Below are positions 13,218 through 21,512 of a stretch of DNA of 64,000 bases, piece by piece. The stretch comes from Piscinibacter defluvii (GTDB lineage: Bacteria > Pseudomonadota > Gammaproteobacteria > Burkholderiales > Burkholderiaceae_C). Position 1 is the first letter of the stretch. Every line of letters begins with the position of its first letter. The stretch covers positions 752,154-816,153 of the forward strand of contig NZ_ML137196.1 in the NCBI RefSeq assembly GCF_004011805.1. The letters are read 5' to 3'. A program made the translations under genes and the position numbers. The notes under the pieces were generated by a model, which saw nothing but the letters and a program-made list of their open reading frames with translations, did not search any database and had not been told where the DNA came from.

Positions 13218-13628
13218 TCACTTCAGGTGGCTGTTGATCAGCTTGGTCATCTCGAACATCGAGACCTGCGCCTTCTTGAAGATCTCCTTCAGCTTGGCGT
13301 CGGCGTTGATCATCGTCTTCTTGGCCTGGTCCTGGAGCTTGTTGGACTTGATGTAGTCCCACACCTTCTTCGTGACCTCGGTGCGCGGGTACGGGCCCTT
13401 GCCGATGATGGCGGCCAGCGCTTCGCTCGGGGTCATCGCCTTCATGAAGGCGGCGTTCGGGGTGCGCTTCTTGGCCGGAGCCTTCTTCGCGGCGGCCTTC
13501 TTGGCCGGGGCCGCCTTCTTCGCCGGGGCCGCCTTCTTGGCGGGGGCCTTCTTCGCAGCGGCCTTCTTGGCCGGAGCCGCCTTCTTCGCCGGGGCCTTCT
13601 TGGCCGCAGCCTTCTTCGCAGTTGCCAT
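13218..13628 (-). CDS. Lys/Ala-rich SWIB/MDM2-domain DNA-associated protein
   Basis: The 136-residue protein has two parts. Residues 1 to about 55 are made of repeated AKKAAPAKKAA-type units, like histone H1 tails and bacterial AlgP/HctB-like proteins. Residues 60-136 form a SWIB domain (PSEALAAIIGKGPYPRTEV, KVWDYIKSNKLQD, INADAKLKEIF, VSMFEMTKLINSHL). SWIB domains occur in eukaryotic chromatin remodellers and in Chlamydia and some proteobacteria. The basic tail suggests nucleoid binding. The start at 13628 is set by a GGAGAG ribosome-binding site. The gene has its own terminator and an A/T-richer leader than its neighbours. Confidence 0.9.
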   Translation of the reverse strand: MATAKKAAAKKAPAKKAAPAKKAAAKKAPAKKAAPAKKAAPAKKAAAKKAPAKKRTPNAAFMKAMTPSEALAAIIGKGPYPRTEVTKKVWDYIKSNKLQDQAKKTMINADAKLKEIFKKAQVSMFEMTKLINSHLK

Positions 13629-13757
13629 GTTGATTCTCTCCATCAAGAGTTGTTGATGTGCCCGGGATGGGCGAGATCCACATGAGACCTCATTTCTCCA
13701 TAACACCGCGCGGTGCGAATGGTACTGCGTGCTCAGAGGAGCGAGAAGGGGTTTTCA

Positions 13758-13782
13758 CTCTGAAAACACGCATTCTTCAGAG
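13758..13782. repeat. 7-bp inverted repeat in a low-GC intergenic stretch
   Basis: CTCTGAA at 13758-13764 and TTCAGAG at 13776-13782 are inverted copies with an 11-base spacer. They lie between the 3' end of the hydroxy-acid oxidase gene and the SWIB gene. It is either a weak terminator or an operator for the SWIB promoter. No clear T-run follows on either strand. Confidence 0.4.
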
Positions 13783-13811
13783 GAGAGCGACGGTTTTGTC
13801 GCTGCGCAACG

Positions 13812-14888
13812 TCACTGCGATGCGTCGAGCAGCGTGCGCGAGACCTCCTCGAGGCGCGCGCAGCCGCACAGCGCGAGCGCGATCTCGAGCTCGTCGCGCA
13901 GCCGGCGCAGCGCCTGCGCGAGGGCCTGCGGCCCGCCGGCCGCATAGGCGAACAGCGCGCTGCGGCCCACCAGCACCGCGCTCGCGCCGAGCGCCAGCGC
14001 CTTCAGCACGTCGGTGCCGCGGCGGATGCCGCCGTCCACCAGCAGCGGCAGCGTGCCGCCCAGCGCGTCGGCGATGCGCGGCAGCGCGACCGCGGTAGGG
14101 GTGACCGTATCGAGCGTGCGCCCGCCGTGGTTGGAGACGATCAGCCCGGCGACGCCGAGCGCGCGAGCGCGGCGCGCGTCGTCGGCGCGCAGCACGCCCT
14201 TGAGCAGCAGCGGCAGGCCCGCCGCGTCGCGCAGCCAGGCCACGTCGTCCCAGGTCGGCGCGTGCTCGACCAGGCCGCCGCACAGGGCACCGGGCGAGAC
14301 CGCAGGCACCGGCCGGTCGTCGTAGTGCACCGCGGCGATGCCCGCGGGGATGCGGAAGCCGGCGCGCCGCTCGCGCTCGCGCGGGCCCTGCACCGGCGCG
14401 TCGACGGTCAGCACGAGCGCCTCGAAGCCGGCGGCGCGCGCGCGGTCCACGAGCGCGCGGTCGAAGCCGCGGTCGCCGCTCAGGTAGAGCTGGAACCACA
14501 GCGGTCCGCGCCCCGGCTCGTCCCGCACGTGGCGCGCCACCTCCTCGAGCGCCACGCTGGTCATGCCGCTGAGCACCACGCCGGCGCCCTGGGTAGCGGC
14601 GGCCAGCGCGCTGCCGGCCTCGCCGAGCGGATGAAGCAGGCGCTGGTAGGCGGCCGGGGCGAGCAGCAGCGGCGTGGCCAGTTCGCGCCCGAGCAGCATC
14701 GAGCGGGTGTGCGCACCGCGCAGCGGACGCAGCACGCTCGGCCACAACGCGAGCGCCTCCCAGGCCGCGCGGTTGCCGCGCAGGCTGATCTCGTCGGCCG
14801 CGCCGCCCGACAACCAGGACCAGACCGGCTCGGGCAGGCGCGCTCGCGCCTGCGCCTCGATGTCGTCCGGCCCGATCGCGTGGCTCAC
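13812..14888 (-). CDS. FMN-dependent alpha-hydroxy-acid oxidase
   Basis: The 358-residue protein belongs to the lactate/glycolate oxidase family, which oxidises an alpha-hydroxy acid to the keto acid on an FMN TIM barrel. It shows [41 protein letters not shown], the FMN lysine in LLLKGVLR, the catalytic His254 and Arg257 in SNHGGRTLD, and [22 protein letters not shown]. The GTG at 14888 overlaps the PiuC stop (GTGA), which argues for translational coupling; an alternative start at 14900 adds four residues. It is the last gene of the TonB/siderophore-receptor cluster, an unusual setting for this enzyme. The substrate is unknown. Confidence 0.88.
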   Translation of the reverse strand: MSHAIGPDDIEAQARARLPEPVWSWLSGGAADEISLRGNRAAWEALALWPSVLRPLRGAHTRSMLLGRELATPLLLAPAAYQRLLHPLGEAGSALAAATQGAGVVLSGMTSVALEEVARHVRDEPGRGPLWFQLYLSGDRGFDRALVDRARAAGFEALVLTVDAPVQGPRERERRAGFRIPAGIAAVHYDDRPVPAVSPGALCGGLVEHAPTWDDVAWLRDAAGLPLLLKGVLRADDARRARALGVAGLIVSNHGGRTLDTVTPTAVALPRIADALGGTLPLLVDGGIRRGTDVLKALALGASAVLVGRSALFAYAAGGPQALAQALRRLRDELEIALALCGCARLEEVSRTLLDASQ

Positions 14889-15565
14889 GTGTCGGCCCAC
14901 ATCCGCAGCAGGTTGTGGTACGTGCCGGTCAGCGCCACCGACTCGGGCGAGTCCGGGTCGCGCTCGCGCAGCGCGATCAGCGTGCGGTCCAGCTCGTGCA
15001 GCAAGCGGCGCTGCTCGGGGCGGCGCACCATGCTCTCGATCCAGAAGAAGCTCGCCAGCCGCGCGCCGCGGGTCACCGGCTCGACGCGATGCACGCTGCC
15101 GGACGGGTAGATCACCGCGGCGCCCGCCGGCAGCTTGACGCGCCGTGCGCCGGTATCGGTCTCGATCACCAGCTCGCCGCCGTCGTACTCGGCTGGGTCG
15201 CTGAGGAACACGGTGCAGGAGACGTCGCAGCGCACCCGGGTGCCGTCGGGCGCGAAGCGGACCGCCTGGTCGACGTGGTTGCCGTAGTGGCTGCCGTCGC
15301 CGCGGTAGCGGTTGAAGAACGGCGGCAGCACGCGCTTGGGCAGCGCGGCCGAGAAGAAGCCGGCGTGCCGGCCGAGCGCCTCCAGCACCAGGGCCTGCAG
15401 CGCGCGCGCCGCCTCGCCGCGCGGGGCCAGCTGCTGGTTGTGCTTGACCCGCGCCGCCTGCGGCCCGGCAGTCTCGCGGCCGTCGACCCAGTCGCCCGCC
15501 TCCAGCAGCGCGCGGGCGCGCGCCAGGCCGGCGGCGTCCAGCAGGTCGGCGATCTCGAGCAGCAT
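14885..15565 (-). CDS. piuC: PKHD-type Fe(II)/2-oxoglutarate hydroxylase, PiuC/YbiX family
   Basis: The 226-residue protein carries the double-stranded beta-helix Fe site: His97 and Asp99 in [10 protein letters not shown], His159 in [12 protein letters not shown], and the 2OG-binding Arg169 in [31 protein letters not shown] is typical of YbiX/PiuC. In many proteobacteria this gene sits beside the TonB-dependent receptor Fiu/PiuA, as here, where it lies 13 bases after the receptor. It probably helps process or use an imported catecholate siderophore, though the reaction is not established. Fur control with the whole cluster is expected. Confidence 0.92.
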   Translation of the reverse strand: MLLEIADLLDAAGLARARALLEAGDWVDGRETAGPQAARVKHNQQLAPRGEAARALQALVLEALGRHAGFFSAALPKRVLPPFFNRYRGDGSHYGNHVDQAVRFAPDGTRVRCDVSCTVFLSDPAEYDGGELVIETDTGARRVKLPAGAAVIYPSGSVHRVEPVTRGARLASFFWIESMVRRPEQRRLLHELDRTLIALRERDPDSPESVALTGTYHNLLRMWADT

Positions 15566-15578
15566 GGCGCGCGTGTCC

Positions 15579-17894
15579 TCAGAAGCTCATCGTGCCGGTC
15601 AGCTGCACGGTGCGCGGCTTGCCGGGGATGTAGTGGCCGCGGTAGAGCTGGTCGGCGTAGTGCTTGTCGGCCACGTTGGTGACGTTCAGCTTCCAGGCCA
15701 CCGCGCCGGGCGTGTATTCGGCCATCAGGTCGGCGGTGACGAAACTCGGCGCGACCACCTTGGAATCCTCGGCGAGGCCGACCGGCCGGTCCTTGCCGCG
15801 TGCGTTCAGGCCGGCGCCGACGCGCCATTGCGGCGTGAGCCGGTAGGTGGTCCAGATCGTGCCGCTGTGGCGCGGCGTGAGGCCCGGGCGCCTGCCGACC
15901 GTCTCGGTGCCCGGCGCGCCCGACGAGGCGTCGACGCTGGCCACCGGGATGAAGGCATAGGAGCCGAACACCTCCCACTGCGGCGTGATGCGACCGGTCA
16001 GGTCCAGCTCCACGCCGGCGGTGTGGCGCTCGCCCGAGAGCACGTAGTTGCAGGCGTTGGCGGAGTCGCTGTCGCGGTTGCGCTCGTTGTACTTGGTCGA
16101 GTGGAACAACGCGACGCGGCTGGTGAAGCTGCCGCCCGCCGAATCCAGCCGCGCGCCGAGCTCGATGTTGCGGCTCGACTCCGGCTCGGTGGCGGAGGTG
16201 CCGGGGTCGTACTGGTAGGTGTCGCCCGAGGTGTTGAACGAGGTGCCGTAGCTGAAGTGGTAGCTCTGCCGCTCGCTCGGCTGGAACAGCACGCCGAAGC
16301 GCTTGCTCCACAGCGAGTCGCTACGCGAGAGCCGCGTGCCCGGCTGGGTGGCGCACACGTTCGGGCCCCCCGGGCCCGGGTTCGGCACCTGCGCGATGTT
16401 CTCGTAGCGGCCCTCGAAGCGGTCCCAGCGAAGGCCGGCGAGCAGCTTCCACATCGGCGCCAGCTCGAGCAGGTCCTGCACGTAGACGCCCAGCGCCTTG
16501 GCGTCGAAGGTCCGGGTCTTGACCAGGCGGCGCGAGGCCTCGTTGATCGTCGCGCCGTCGTCGGGCGTGCCGACCGTGGTGCTGGGCTTGATCAGCACCG
16601 GCGAATCGGCGGCCAGGCCGAGGTTCTCGAACTTCTCGTGCGCCGCGTCCACGCCGGCCAGCAGCGCGTGCGACCGGCCGAACCAGCGGTGCGTGCCGCT
16701 GTAGTCGCTCTGCAGCGAGACGGTGTCCATCGACATGTTCTTCAGTTGCACCCGGTCGCCGCCGGAGCGTGTCAGCACCGTGCCCGACCCGAAGGTGTCG
16801 GCGCTGACCGCCTGGCCGTCGGGCTGCAGCTCGGCCGGCGCGAAGCGGATCGCACTGGCGCGCTGGTCGCGCCAGTAGCTCGCCAGGCGCAGCGCGGTGC
16901 GCAGCTCGCGGCCTTCGCCGAATCGGTGCACGTGCGCGGCGGTGCCCTGCGAGGTGCCGGTGTGCGCGTAGTCGCTGGCCATGCCGTAGACGTTCTTGGG
17001 ATCGGTGGTCCAGAGCCAGTTGCCGCCGCTCGCCGGGCCCGGCTCCAGCCAGGGCAGGCCGTAGTGCACGCCGTTCTCGTTGACGAGGTGGTACAGGCCG
17101 AGCGACACCTCGTCGGCCGTGCCGATGCCGAATCGCCAGGTCGGCGCGATGCCCCACTTGTCGATCTTCGCGCCGGCGTTGTCGGCCTGGTTCAGCATCG
17201 TGTTGAGGCGGAAGGCGGCGTCTTCGCCGGTCTTCAGGTTGAAGTCGGCGGTGGTGCGCAGGTAGCCGAGGCTGCCGATCGTCACCGCCAGTTCGTTCTG
17301 GTTCAGCAGGCGGGGCTGCTTGGTGACCTGGTTGACGGCCCCGCCGGTCGAGCCGCGGCCGAACAGCATCGAGGCCGAGCCGCGCAACAGCTCGAGGCGC
17401 TCCCAGTTGAACGAGTCGCGCTCGTAGAAGGCCGGGTCGCGCATGCCGTCGATGAAGATGTCGCCGGTGCTCGCGAGCGAGAAGCCGCGCAGGCGGATGT
17501 CCTCCTCGCCGCCCTCGGCGGCCTGGAAGGTGATGCCGGCGGTGTTGCGCAGCGCGTCCTTCAGGGTGTCGAGGTTGCGGTCGTCGATCAGCTTCTCGGT
17601 GACGATGGTGACCGACTGCGGCACGTCGCGCAGTTCCTGCACGCCCTTGCCGATGGTGGTGGTGGTGGCGCGCACCGACTCCTTGTCGGTCTCGGTCTTG
17701 GCGCGCACCGGCACGGGTGCGAGCGTGGTCTCGGGGGTGGCCTGGGCCAGCGCCTGCGGCTGGATCAGGCCGAAGCCGGCGGCGAGTGCGCCCAGCGGCA
17801 GCAGTCTGGTGGGATCAGGCCTCCGCCGGGCCGTCCCAAGGATGGCCTGCGCCCCCTCGGGGGGCAGCGAACGAATCGAGCGTGGGGGTTTCAT
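15579..17894 (-). CDS. TonB-dependent catecholate siderophore receptor (Fiu/PiuA-like)
   Basis: The 771-residue outer-membrane receptor has a plug domain at about residues 85-190 ([58 protein letters not shown]) and a 22-strand-type barrel ending in the BAM signal Phe (TGTMSF). A TonB box-like segment precedes the plug. It imports Fe-siderophore using the TonB-ExbBD proteins encoded just upstream. The first about 23 codons, [15 protein letters not shown] onward, are encoded by a copy of a dispersed palindromic repeat. The hydrophobic signal core [21 protein letters not shown] follows. No other ATG exists before the plug, so the repeat seems to supply the start. Confidence 0.93.
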   Translation of the reverse strand: MKPPRSIRSLPPEGAQAILGTARRRPDPTRLLPLGALAAGFGLIQPQALAQATPETTLAPVPVRAKTETDKESVRATTTTIGKGVQELRDVPQSVTIVTEKLIDDRNLDTLKDALRNTAGITFQAAEGGEEDIRLRGFSLASTGDIFIDGMRDPAFYERDSFNWERLELLRGSASMLFGRGSTGGAVNQVTKQPRLLNQNELAVTIGSLGYLRTTADFNLKTGEDAAFRLNTMLNQADNAGAKIDKWGIAPTWRFGIGTADEVSLGLYHLVNENGVHYGLPWLEPGPASGGNWLWTTDPKNVYGMASDYAHTGTSQGTAAHVHRFGEGRELRTALRLASYWRDQRASAIRFAPAELQPDGQAVSADTFGSGTVLTRSGGDRVQLKNMSMDTVSLQSDYSGTHRWFGRSHALLAGVDAAHEKFENLGLAADSPVLIKPSTTVGTPDDGATINEASRRLVKTRTFDAKALGVYVQDLLELAPMWKLLAGLRWDRFEGRYENIAQVPNPGPGGPNVCATQPGTRLSRSDSLWSKRFGVLFQPSERQSYHFSYGTSFNTSGDTYQYDPGTSATEPESSRNIELGARLDSAGGSFTSRVALFHSTKYNERNRDSDSANACNYVLSGERHTAGVELDLTGRITPQWEVFGSYAFIPVASVDASSGAPGTETVGRRPGLTPRHSGTIWTTYRLTPQWRVGAGLNARGKDRPVGLAEDSKVVAPSFVTADLMAEYTPGAVAWKLNVTNVADKHYADQLYRGHYIPGKPRTVQLTGTMSF
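17826..17894 (-). repeat. Dispersed palindromic repeat, copy 1 (overlaps the receptor start)
   Basis: Read on the minus strand, the copy begins ATGAAACCCCCACGCTCG, has a core CCCCCCGAGGGGG, and ends TTGGGACGGCCCGGCGG. Related copies occur at 23641-23702, 50172-50238 and 53415-53483. Here it overlaps the first 23 codons of the siderophore receptor. Confidence 0.8.
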
Positions 17895-17976
17895 CAGTCA
17901 GCTCCTCGGTGTGTCTGTCGGGCACGGGCTGGCGAGGGGCTGGCTGGTGCATGGCGGTTGAAGAAGAAACGGGGTG

Positions 17977-18396
17977 TCAGGGGCTCTCGGGCTCGCTGAC
18001 GAAGCCCACCTTGGTGAGCCCGGCGCGCGAGGCGTCGGCAAGCGTCTGCGCGACGACGCGGTAGGCCACCGACTGGTCGGCCTTCAGGTGCACTTCCGGC
18101 TGCGGCTGGTGCTGCCCGGCCTGCATGAAACGCTGTGCCAGATTCGGGCGGGCCAGGCGCTCGCCGTTCCAGTACAGGCTGCCGGCAGCGTCGATCGCGA
18201 CCTCGACCTTCTCGGGCACGGTCGGGTTGACCTGCGCGCTGGCCTTGGGCAGCTCGAGCTTGACGGCATGCGTCAGCAGCGGCGCGGTGATGATGAAGAT
18301 GACGAGCAGCACCAGCATCACGTCGATCAGCGGGACCATGTTGATCTCCGCGACGGGCGCGCTGGCGTGGCGCTGGTCGAAGCTGGCGAAGGCCAT
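17977..18396 (-). CDS. exbD: Biopolymer transport protein ExbD
   Basis: The 139-residue protein has one membrane helix (about residues 21-40, with NMVPLIDVMLVLLVIFI) that contains the proton-pathway Asp25. A periplasmic domain follows (VNPTVPEKVEVAIDAAGSLYWNG, PEVHLKADQSVAYRVVAQTLADASRAGL). With ExbB it forms the proton-driven motor that energises TonB. It is encoded between exbB (12 bases upstream) and the siderophore receptor (about 80 bases downstream), in the order tonB-exbB-exbD-receptor-piuC. The start at 18396 aligns with the family N-terminus. Confidence 0.96.
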   Translation of the reverse strand: MAFASFDQRHASAPVAEINMVPLIDVMLVLLVIFIITAPLLTHAVKLELPKASAQVNPTVPEKVEVAIDAAGSLYWNGERLARPNLAQRFMQAGQHQPQPEVHLKADQSVAYRVVAQTLADASRAGLTKVGFVSEPESP

Positions 18397-18408
18397 GGAC
18401 GCCTCCGC

Positions 18409-19158
18409 TCAGGCCGCGGCCGGGCGCGCCGGCATCGGCTTGACGTTGGCACCCGCGGGCCCGGCCGAGCCGGACAGGGGCTGCCCCATCGAGACGAAGG
18501 TGTGCAGCTCGTAGGCGAAGGCGTCCAGGCGCGACACGATCACCCGGTTGGCACGGGTGAACCAGTTGTAGCCCACCACCGCGGGGATGGCGACCGCGAG
18601 GCCGAGCCCGGTCATGATCAGCGCCTCGCCCACCGGTCCGGCCACCTTGTCGAGCGTGCCGGCACCGCTCATGCCGATCGCCACCAGCGCGTGGTACACG
18701 CCCCAGACGGTGCCGAACAGGCCGACGAAGGGCGCGGTGGCGCCCACCGTGGCGAGCACGGTCAGGCCGTTCTCGAGCCGGGTGTTCTCCTCGTCGAGCA
18801 CCTTCTTGATCGTGCGGGTGACGAAGTCGCTCGCCGTGCCGGCCTCGGCCAGCTTGGCCGCACCGTACCGGGCGTGGTGCGACTGCGCGTGCATCGCATG
18901 GCTGGCCAGGTGCGAGAACGGATCGCGCGCGCCGTGCGTGGCGATCTCGTGGGCCACCTCGTCCAGCGAGCGGGCGTTCCAGAACAGGTTCAGGAACGCG
19001 TCGCTGCGGCGCTTGCGCAGCGCCAGCGTCAGGCCCTTGAGCGCGATGATGATCCACGACAGGACCGACATCGCCAGCAGCAGCACGAGCAGCGTCTTGC
19101 CCACCGCATCGCTTTGCGCGATGAAGTGGGTGAAGCCCAGGGAGGTGTCCGCGTTCAC
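18409..19158 (-). CDS. exbB: Biopolymer transport protein ExbB (MotA/TolQ/ExbB family)
   Basis: The 249-residue inner-membrane protein has three hydrophobic segments: about residues 20-42, then about 135-155 and 180-200, with GLTVLATVGATAPFVGLFGTVWG and MTGLGLAVAIPAVVGYNWF. These motifs are diagnostic of the ExbB/TolQ proton channel. The start is 2 bases beyond the tonB stop, so translation is probably coupled. It works with ExbD and TonB to power the receptor encoded downstream. The upstream tonB partner and absence of tol genes make ExbB, not TolQ, the right call. Confidence 0.96.
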   Translation of the reverse strand: MNADTSLGFTHFIAQSDAVGKTLLVLLLAMSVLSWIIIALKGLTLALRKRRSDAFLNLFWNARSLDEVAHEIATHGARDPFSHLASHAMHAQSHHARYGAAKLAEAGTASDFVTRTIKKVLDEENTRLENGLTVLATVGATAPFVGLFGTVWGVYHALVAIGMSGAGTLDKVAGPVGEALIMTGLGLAVAIPAVVGYNWFTRANRVIVSRLDAFAYELHTFVSMGQPLSGSAGPAGANVKPMPARPAAA

Positions 19159-19160
19159 GT

Positions 19161-19850
19161 CTATTTCTCCAGTTCGAAGGGGATCGGGATGCGCGCCCAG
19201 CCCGCGGTGGGCCGGCCGTTCTCGGCATAGGGCTTGAAGCGCGCACGTCGCACGCCCTCGAGCGCGGCTTCGTCCAGCCGCACGAAACCGCTGGACTGCG
19301 CGACCTGCACCGTGCGCGGCAGCCCGTCGACATCGACGAACACACGCACCACCACCAGCCCGCTTTCGGCCAGCCGGCGCGACAGGCGCGGGTAGCTCGG
19401 CGACGGCGGCTCGAGGTACTGGATCGCCGCGGGCGGGATCTCCTTGGGCGGCGGCGGTGGGGCCGGCGGCGCGGGCGGCGCGGCCACGACCGGCTCCACC
19501 GGCTCGGGCGGCGCGGGCGGCGCGGGCGGTACGGGCTCGGGCGGGGCCTCGGGCACGACGAAGGGCGCGGGGGTCGGCGACGGCGCCGCCGCGATCACCG
19601 GCGCGGGCGGCGGCGGCTTCTTCGATGCCGGCCGCGGGGGTTCCGGCGCGGGCGGCGGCGGCGGTTCCGGCGCAGGCGGTGCGAGCAGGTTCGCCATCAT
19701 CGGCGCAGCCTGGGCCAGCGCGGCCCGCACCGGTGCCACCTGCAGCAGCCCCCAGCCCGCGAGGCCGTGCAGCGCGACGATCGCAAGCACCACCGCCCGC
19801 GTCTGGGCGGGCGGCAGTTCGTCAACGGAAGAAGGCGGCGTGCGAGTCAA
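19161..19850 (-). CDS. tonB: Energy transducer TonB
   Basis: The 229-residue protein has one N-terminal membrane helix (about residues 19-38) with the conserved His near LHGLAGWGLL. A long Pro/Glu/Ala-rich periplasm-spanning region covers about 57-145, followed by the C-terminal TonB domain (IQYLEPPSPSYPRLSRRLAESGLVVVRVFVDVDG, ALEGVRRARFKPYAENGRP). The frame opens with TTG at 19850; there is no in-frame ATG or GTG before the upstream TAA, so a rare TTG start is inferred. A 9-bp hairpin lies 4 bases before it, and a Fur-box-like site about 35 bases further up. It is the first gene of the iron-uptake cluster. Confidence 0.93.
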   Translation of the reverse strand: MTRTPPSSVDELPPAQTRAVVLAIVALHGLAGWGLLQVAPVRAALAQAAPMMANLLAPPAPEPPPPPAPEPPRPASKKPPPPAPVIAAAPSPTPAPFVVPEAPPEPVPPAPPAPPEPVEPVVAAPPAPPAPPPPPKEIPPAAIQYLEPPSPSYPRLSRRLAESGLVVVRVFVDVDGLPRTVQVAQSSGFVRLDEAALEGVRRARFKPYAENGRPTAGWARIPIPFELEK

Positions 19851-19853
19851 CGA

Positions 19854-19880
19854 TGGTCCCGGGGCAACAGTCCGGGACCA
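19854..19880 (-). promoter_or_regulatory. 9-bp hairpin in the tonB leader, next to the TTG start
   Basis: TGGTCCCGG and CCGGGACCA (19854-19862 and 19872-19880) form a perfect 9-bp stem with a 9-base loop, ending 4 bases before the tonB TTG. The only plausible ribosome-binding bases (GGGA) lie inside the stem. This suggests that folding limits tonB translation. Confidence 0.5.
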
Positions 19881-19885
19881 AGGTT

Positions 19886-19905
19886 AACACGAATCATTCT
19901 TATTT
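19886..19905 (-). promoter_or_regulatory. Fur-box-like operator upstream of tonB
   Basis: The plus-strand segment GAATCATTCTTATTT (19891-19905), preceded by AACAC, closely resembles the Fur consensus core GAATCATTCTCATT. It lies about 40 bases upstream of tonB and is a strikingly A/T-rich island in GC-rich sequence. It overlaps the last bases of the terC gene. Iron-dependent repression of the whole tonB-exbBD-receptor-piuC cluster is inferred. Confidence 0.7.
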
Positions 19906-20887
19906 AGCTCTGCGTCACCTGTCGCCGCTCCGGCAGGCGCGGCGCGGTGCGCACGCTCCAGACCATCGTCACCGCCAGGATGGCGACCACCACGCCGAGC
20001 GACACCAGCACCGGGATCTTGTAGACGTCGATCAGCAGCATCTTGGTGCCGATGAACACCAGGATCACCGCCAGGCCGTAGCTCAGCAGGTGGAACTTGG
20101 TGGCCATGGCCGCGAGCAGGAAGAACATCGCGCGCAGGCCGAGGATCGCGAACACGTTGGACGTGAGCACGATGAACGGGTCGCTGGTGATCGCGAAGAT
20201 CGCCGGGATCGAGTCGACCGCGAAGATCACGTCGGTGATGCCCACCAGTGCGACGACCATCAGCAGCGGCGTGGCGATGCGCTTGCCGTTCTCCACGGTC
20301 CAGAACTTCTCGCCGTCGAAGTTCTTGGACACCGGCAGCACGCGGCGCAGCAGCTTCAGCGCGGGGTTGTCGTCCAGGCTCTGCTCCTTGCCGGCGGCCC
20401 ACCACATCTTGATGCCGGTCAGCAGCAGGAAGGCGCCGAACACGTACAGGATCCAGTGGAACTTCGCGATCAGCAGGCCGCCCACGAGGATCATCACCGT
20501 GCGCAGCACGATCGCGCCGACGATGCCGATCATCAGCACCCGCTTCTGGTACGCCGGCGGCACCGCGAAGTAGGTGAAGATCATCAGGAAGACGAAGATG
20601 TTGTCGACCGCGAGGCTCTTCTCGATCAGGTAGCCGGTCAGGAACTCGAAGGCGCGCGTGTTGGCCTCGGCCGCGACGGCCGGGTCCTCGTGGGTCTTGA
20701 GCGCCCACCAGAACAACGCGTTGAAGGCGAAACTGAGCGCGACCCAGATCACCGACCACTTCAGCGCTTCGGGTACGGTGACCTCGTGCGCGCCCTGCTT
20801 CTTCAGCACGACGAAGTCGACGAACAGCGCGACGAGAACCGCCGCGACGAACACACCCCACAGCCACATGGGCGCAATGGAACTCAT
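19904..20887 (-). CDS. alx: TerC/Alx-family membrane protein, probable manganese exporter
   Basis: The 327-residue integral membrane protein begins MSSIAPMWLWGVFVAAVLVAL and has about eight or nine membrane segments. TerC motifs include EFLTGYLIEKSLAVDNIFVF with acidic residues in the membrane, ALVGITDVIFAVDSIPAIFAI, and LGLRAMFFLLAAM. Alx/TerC members are linked to Mn2+ export and to metallation of exoenzymes. The leader carries a yybP-ykoY riboswitch, the Mn2+ sensor that also precedes alx in E. coli, which supports a manganese role. The start at 20887 was chosen by homology; the frame upstream is leader RNA. Assignment of the symbol is by analogy. Confidence 0.9.
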   Translation of the reverse strand: MSSIAPMWLWGVFVAAVLVALFVDFVVLKKQGAHEVTVPEALKWSVIWVALSFAFNALFWWALKTHEDPAVAAEANTRAFEFLTGYLIEKSLAVDNIFVFLMIFTYFAVPPAYQKRVLMIGIVGAIVLRTVMILVGGLLIAKFHWILYVFGAFLLLTGIKMWWAAGKEQSLDDNPALKLLRRVLPVSKNFDGEKFWTVENGKRIATPLLMVVALVGITDVIFAVDSIPAIFAITSDPFIVLTSNVFAILGLRAMFFLLAAMATKFHLLSYGLAVILVFIGTKMLLIDVYKIPVLVSLGVVVAILAVTMVWSVRTAPRLPERRQVTQS

Positions 20888-20954
20888 GCCAAGGACTCCT
20901 CGGTTCGATGCACGTGAAAGGCTCGCGCCATGGCGCGGCCGACCAGGTGCCGAA

Positions 20955-21090
20955 GAGTCTTGCGGGAGCCCCGGGGCGGTCTGCGCCCCGCGGGACTGCG
21001 GGCCCGGGATGCACGCCGGGTGGCGGCATCCGGATTGACGGGCGGCGCGACGGCATTGCACCGTTCGCTACTCCCCCTTCAGCGGCGCGA
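20955..21090 (-). ncRNA. yybP-ykoY (Mn2+-sensing) riboswitch in the terC leader
   Basis: On the minus strand the leader contains GGGGGAGTAGCG (21077-21066), the hallmark GGGGAGUAGC loop of the yybP-ykoY class. GC-rich paired segments follow, including GGATGCCGCCACCCGG and CCCGGGCCCGCA. It lies between a probable promoter near 21120 and the terC start at 20887. This class binds Mn2+ and turns on expression of exporters such as mntP, alx and terC genes. Limits are approximate. Confidence 0.85.
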
Positions 21091-21149
21091 ATCATCGCAG
21101 CGGACGATTCTCCCCAGGGGTTCTGCGGGAATCCGGTAATCTTCACGGC

Positions 21150-21512
21150 ATGAAGATCATCGTCCGCTGGCTCCTGCTGGCTGCCGCGCTGCTGCTGGTG
21201 GCCAATCTCTACCCCGGCGTCGTCGTGAAGAGCTTCGGCTCCGCGATGATCGCCGCGTTCGTGATCGGGCTGTTCAACACCTTGCTGCGGCCGCTGCTGG
21301 TGCTGCTGACGCTGCCGGTGACGCTGCTGACGCTCGGCCTGTTCCTGTTCATCATCAACGCGTTGATGTTCTGGGCCGCCGCCGAGGTGCTGGACGGCTT
21401 CTCGGTCACCGGCTTCGCCGCCGCGCTGATCGGCTCGCTGATCTACACGGCGTGCGGGATGATCATCGACGTGGCGATGGAGCAGATGTTCCGGTCGAAG
21501 TCGGCGAGCTAG
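21150..21512 (+). CDS. Small YvlD-like four-helix membrane protein (phage_holin_4_2 family, PF04020)
   Basis: The 120-residue protein is almost entirely hydrophobic, with four predicted membrane helices (about residues 5-22, 28-50, 54-78 and 88-110). It has NLYPGVVVKSFGSAMIAAFVIGLFNTLLRPLLVLLTLPVTLLTLGLF split by short turns, the pattern of the YvlD/DUF360 group. Despite the Pfam name it is a widespread chromosomal membrane protein and no phage genes are near. Function is unknown. It is divergent from the riboswitch-terC transcript and its 3' end overlaps the convergent PBP1C gene by 50 bases. Confidence 0.85.
   Translation: MKIIVRWLLLAAALLLVANLYPGVVVKSFGSAMIAAFVIGLFNTLLRPLLVLLTLPVTLLTLGLFLFIINALMFWAAAEVLDGFSVTGFAAALIGSLIYTACGMIIDVAMEQMFRSKSAS

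Noticed and set aside
13455-13625. Regularly repeated TTCTTGGCCGGGGC-like units that look CRISPR-like
   Set aside because: They encode the Lys/Ala repeats of the SWIB protein in frame; spacers are absent.
21150-21512. Prophage holin
   Set aside because: The Pfam name includes holin, but the protein is a YvlD-like chromosomal membrane protein and no phage genes are nearby.
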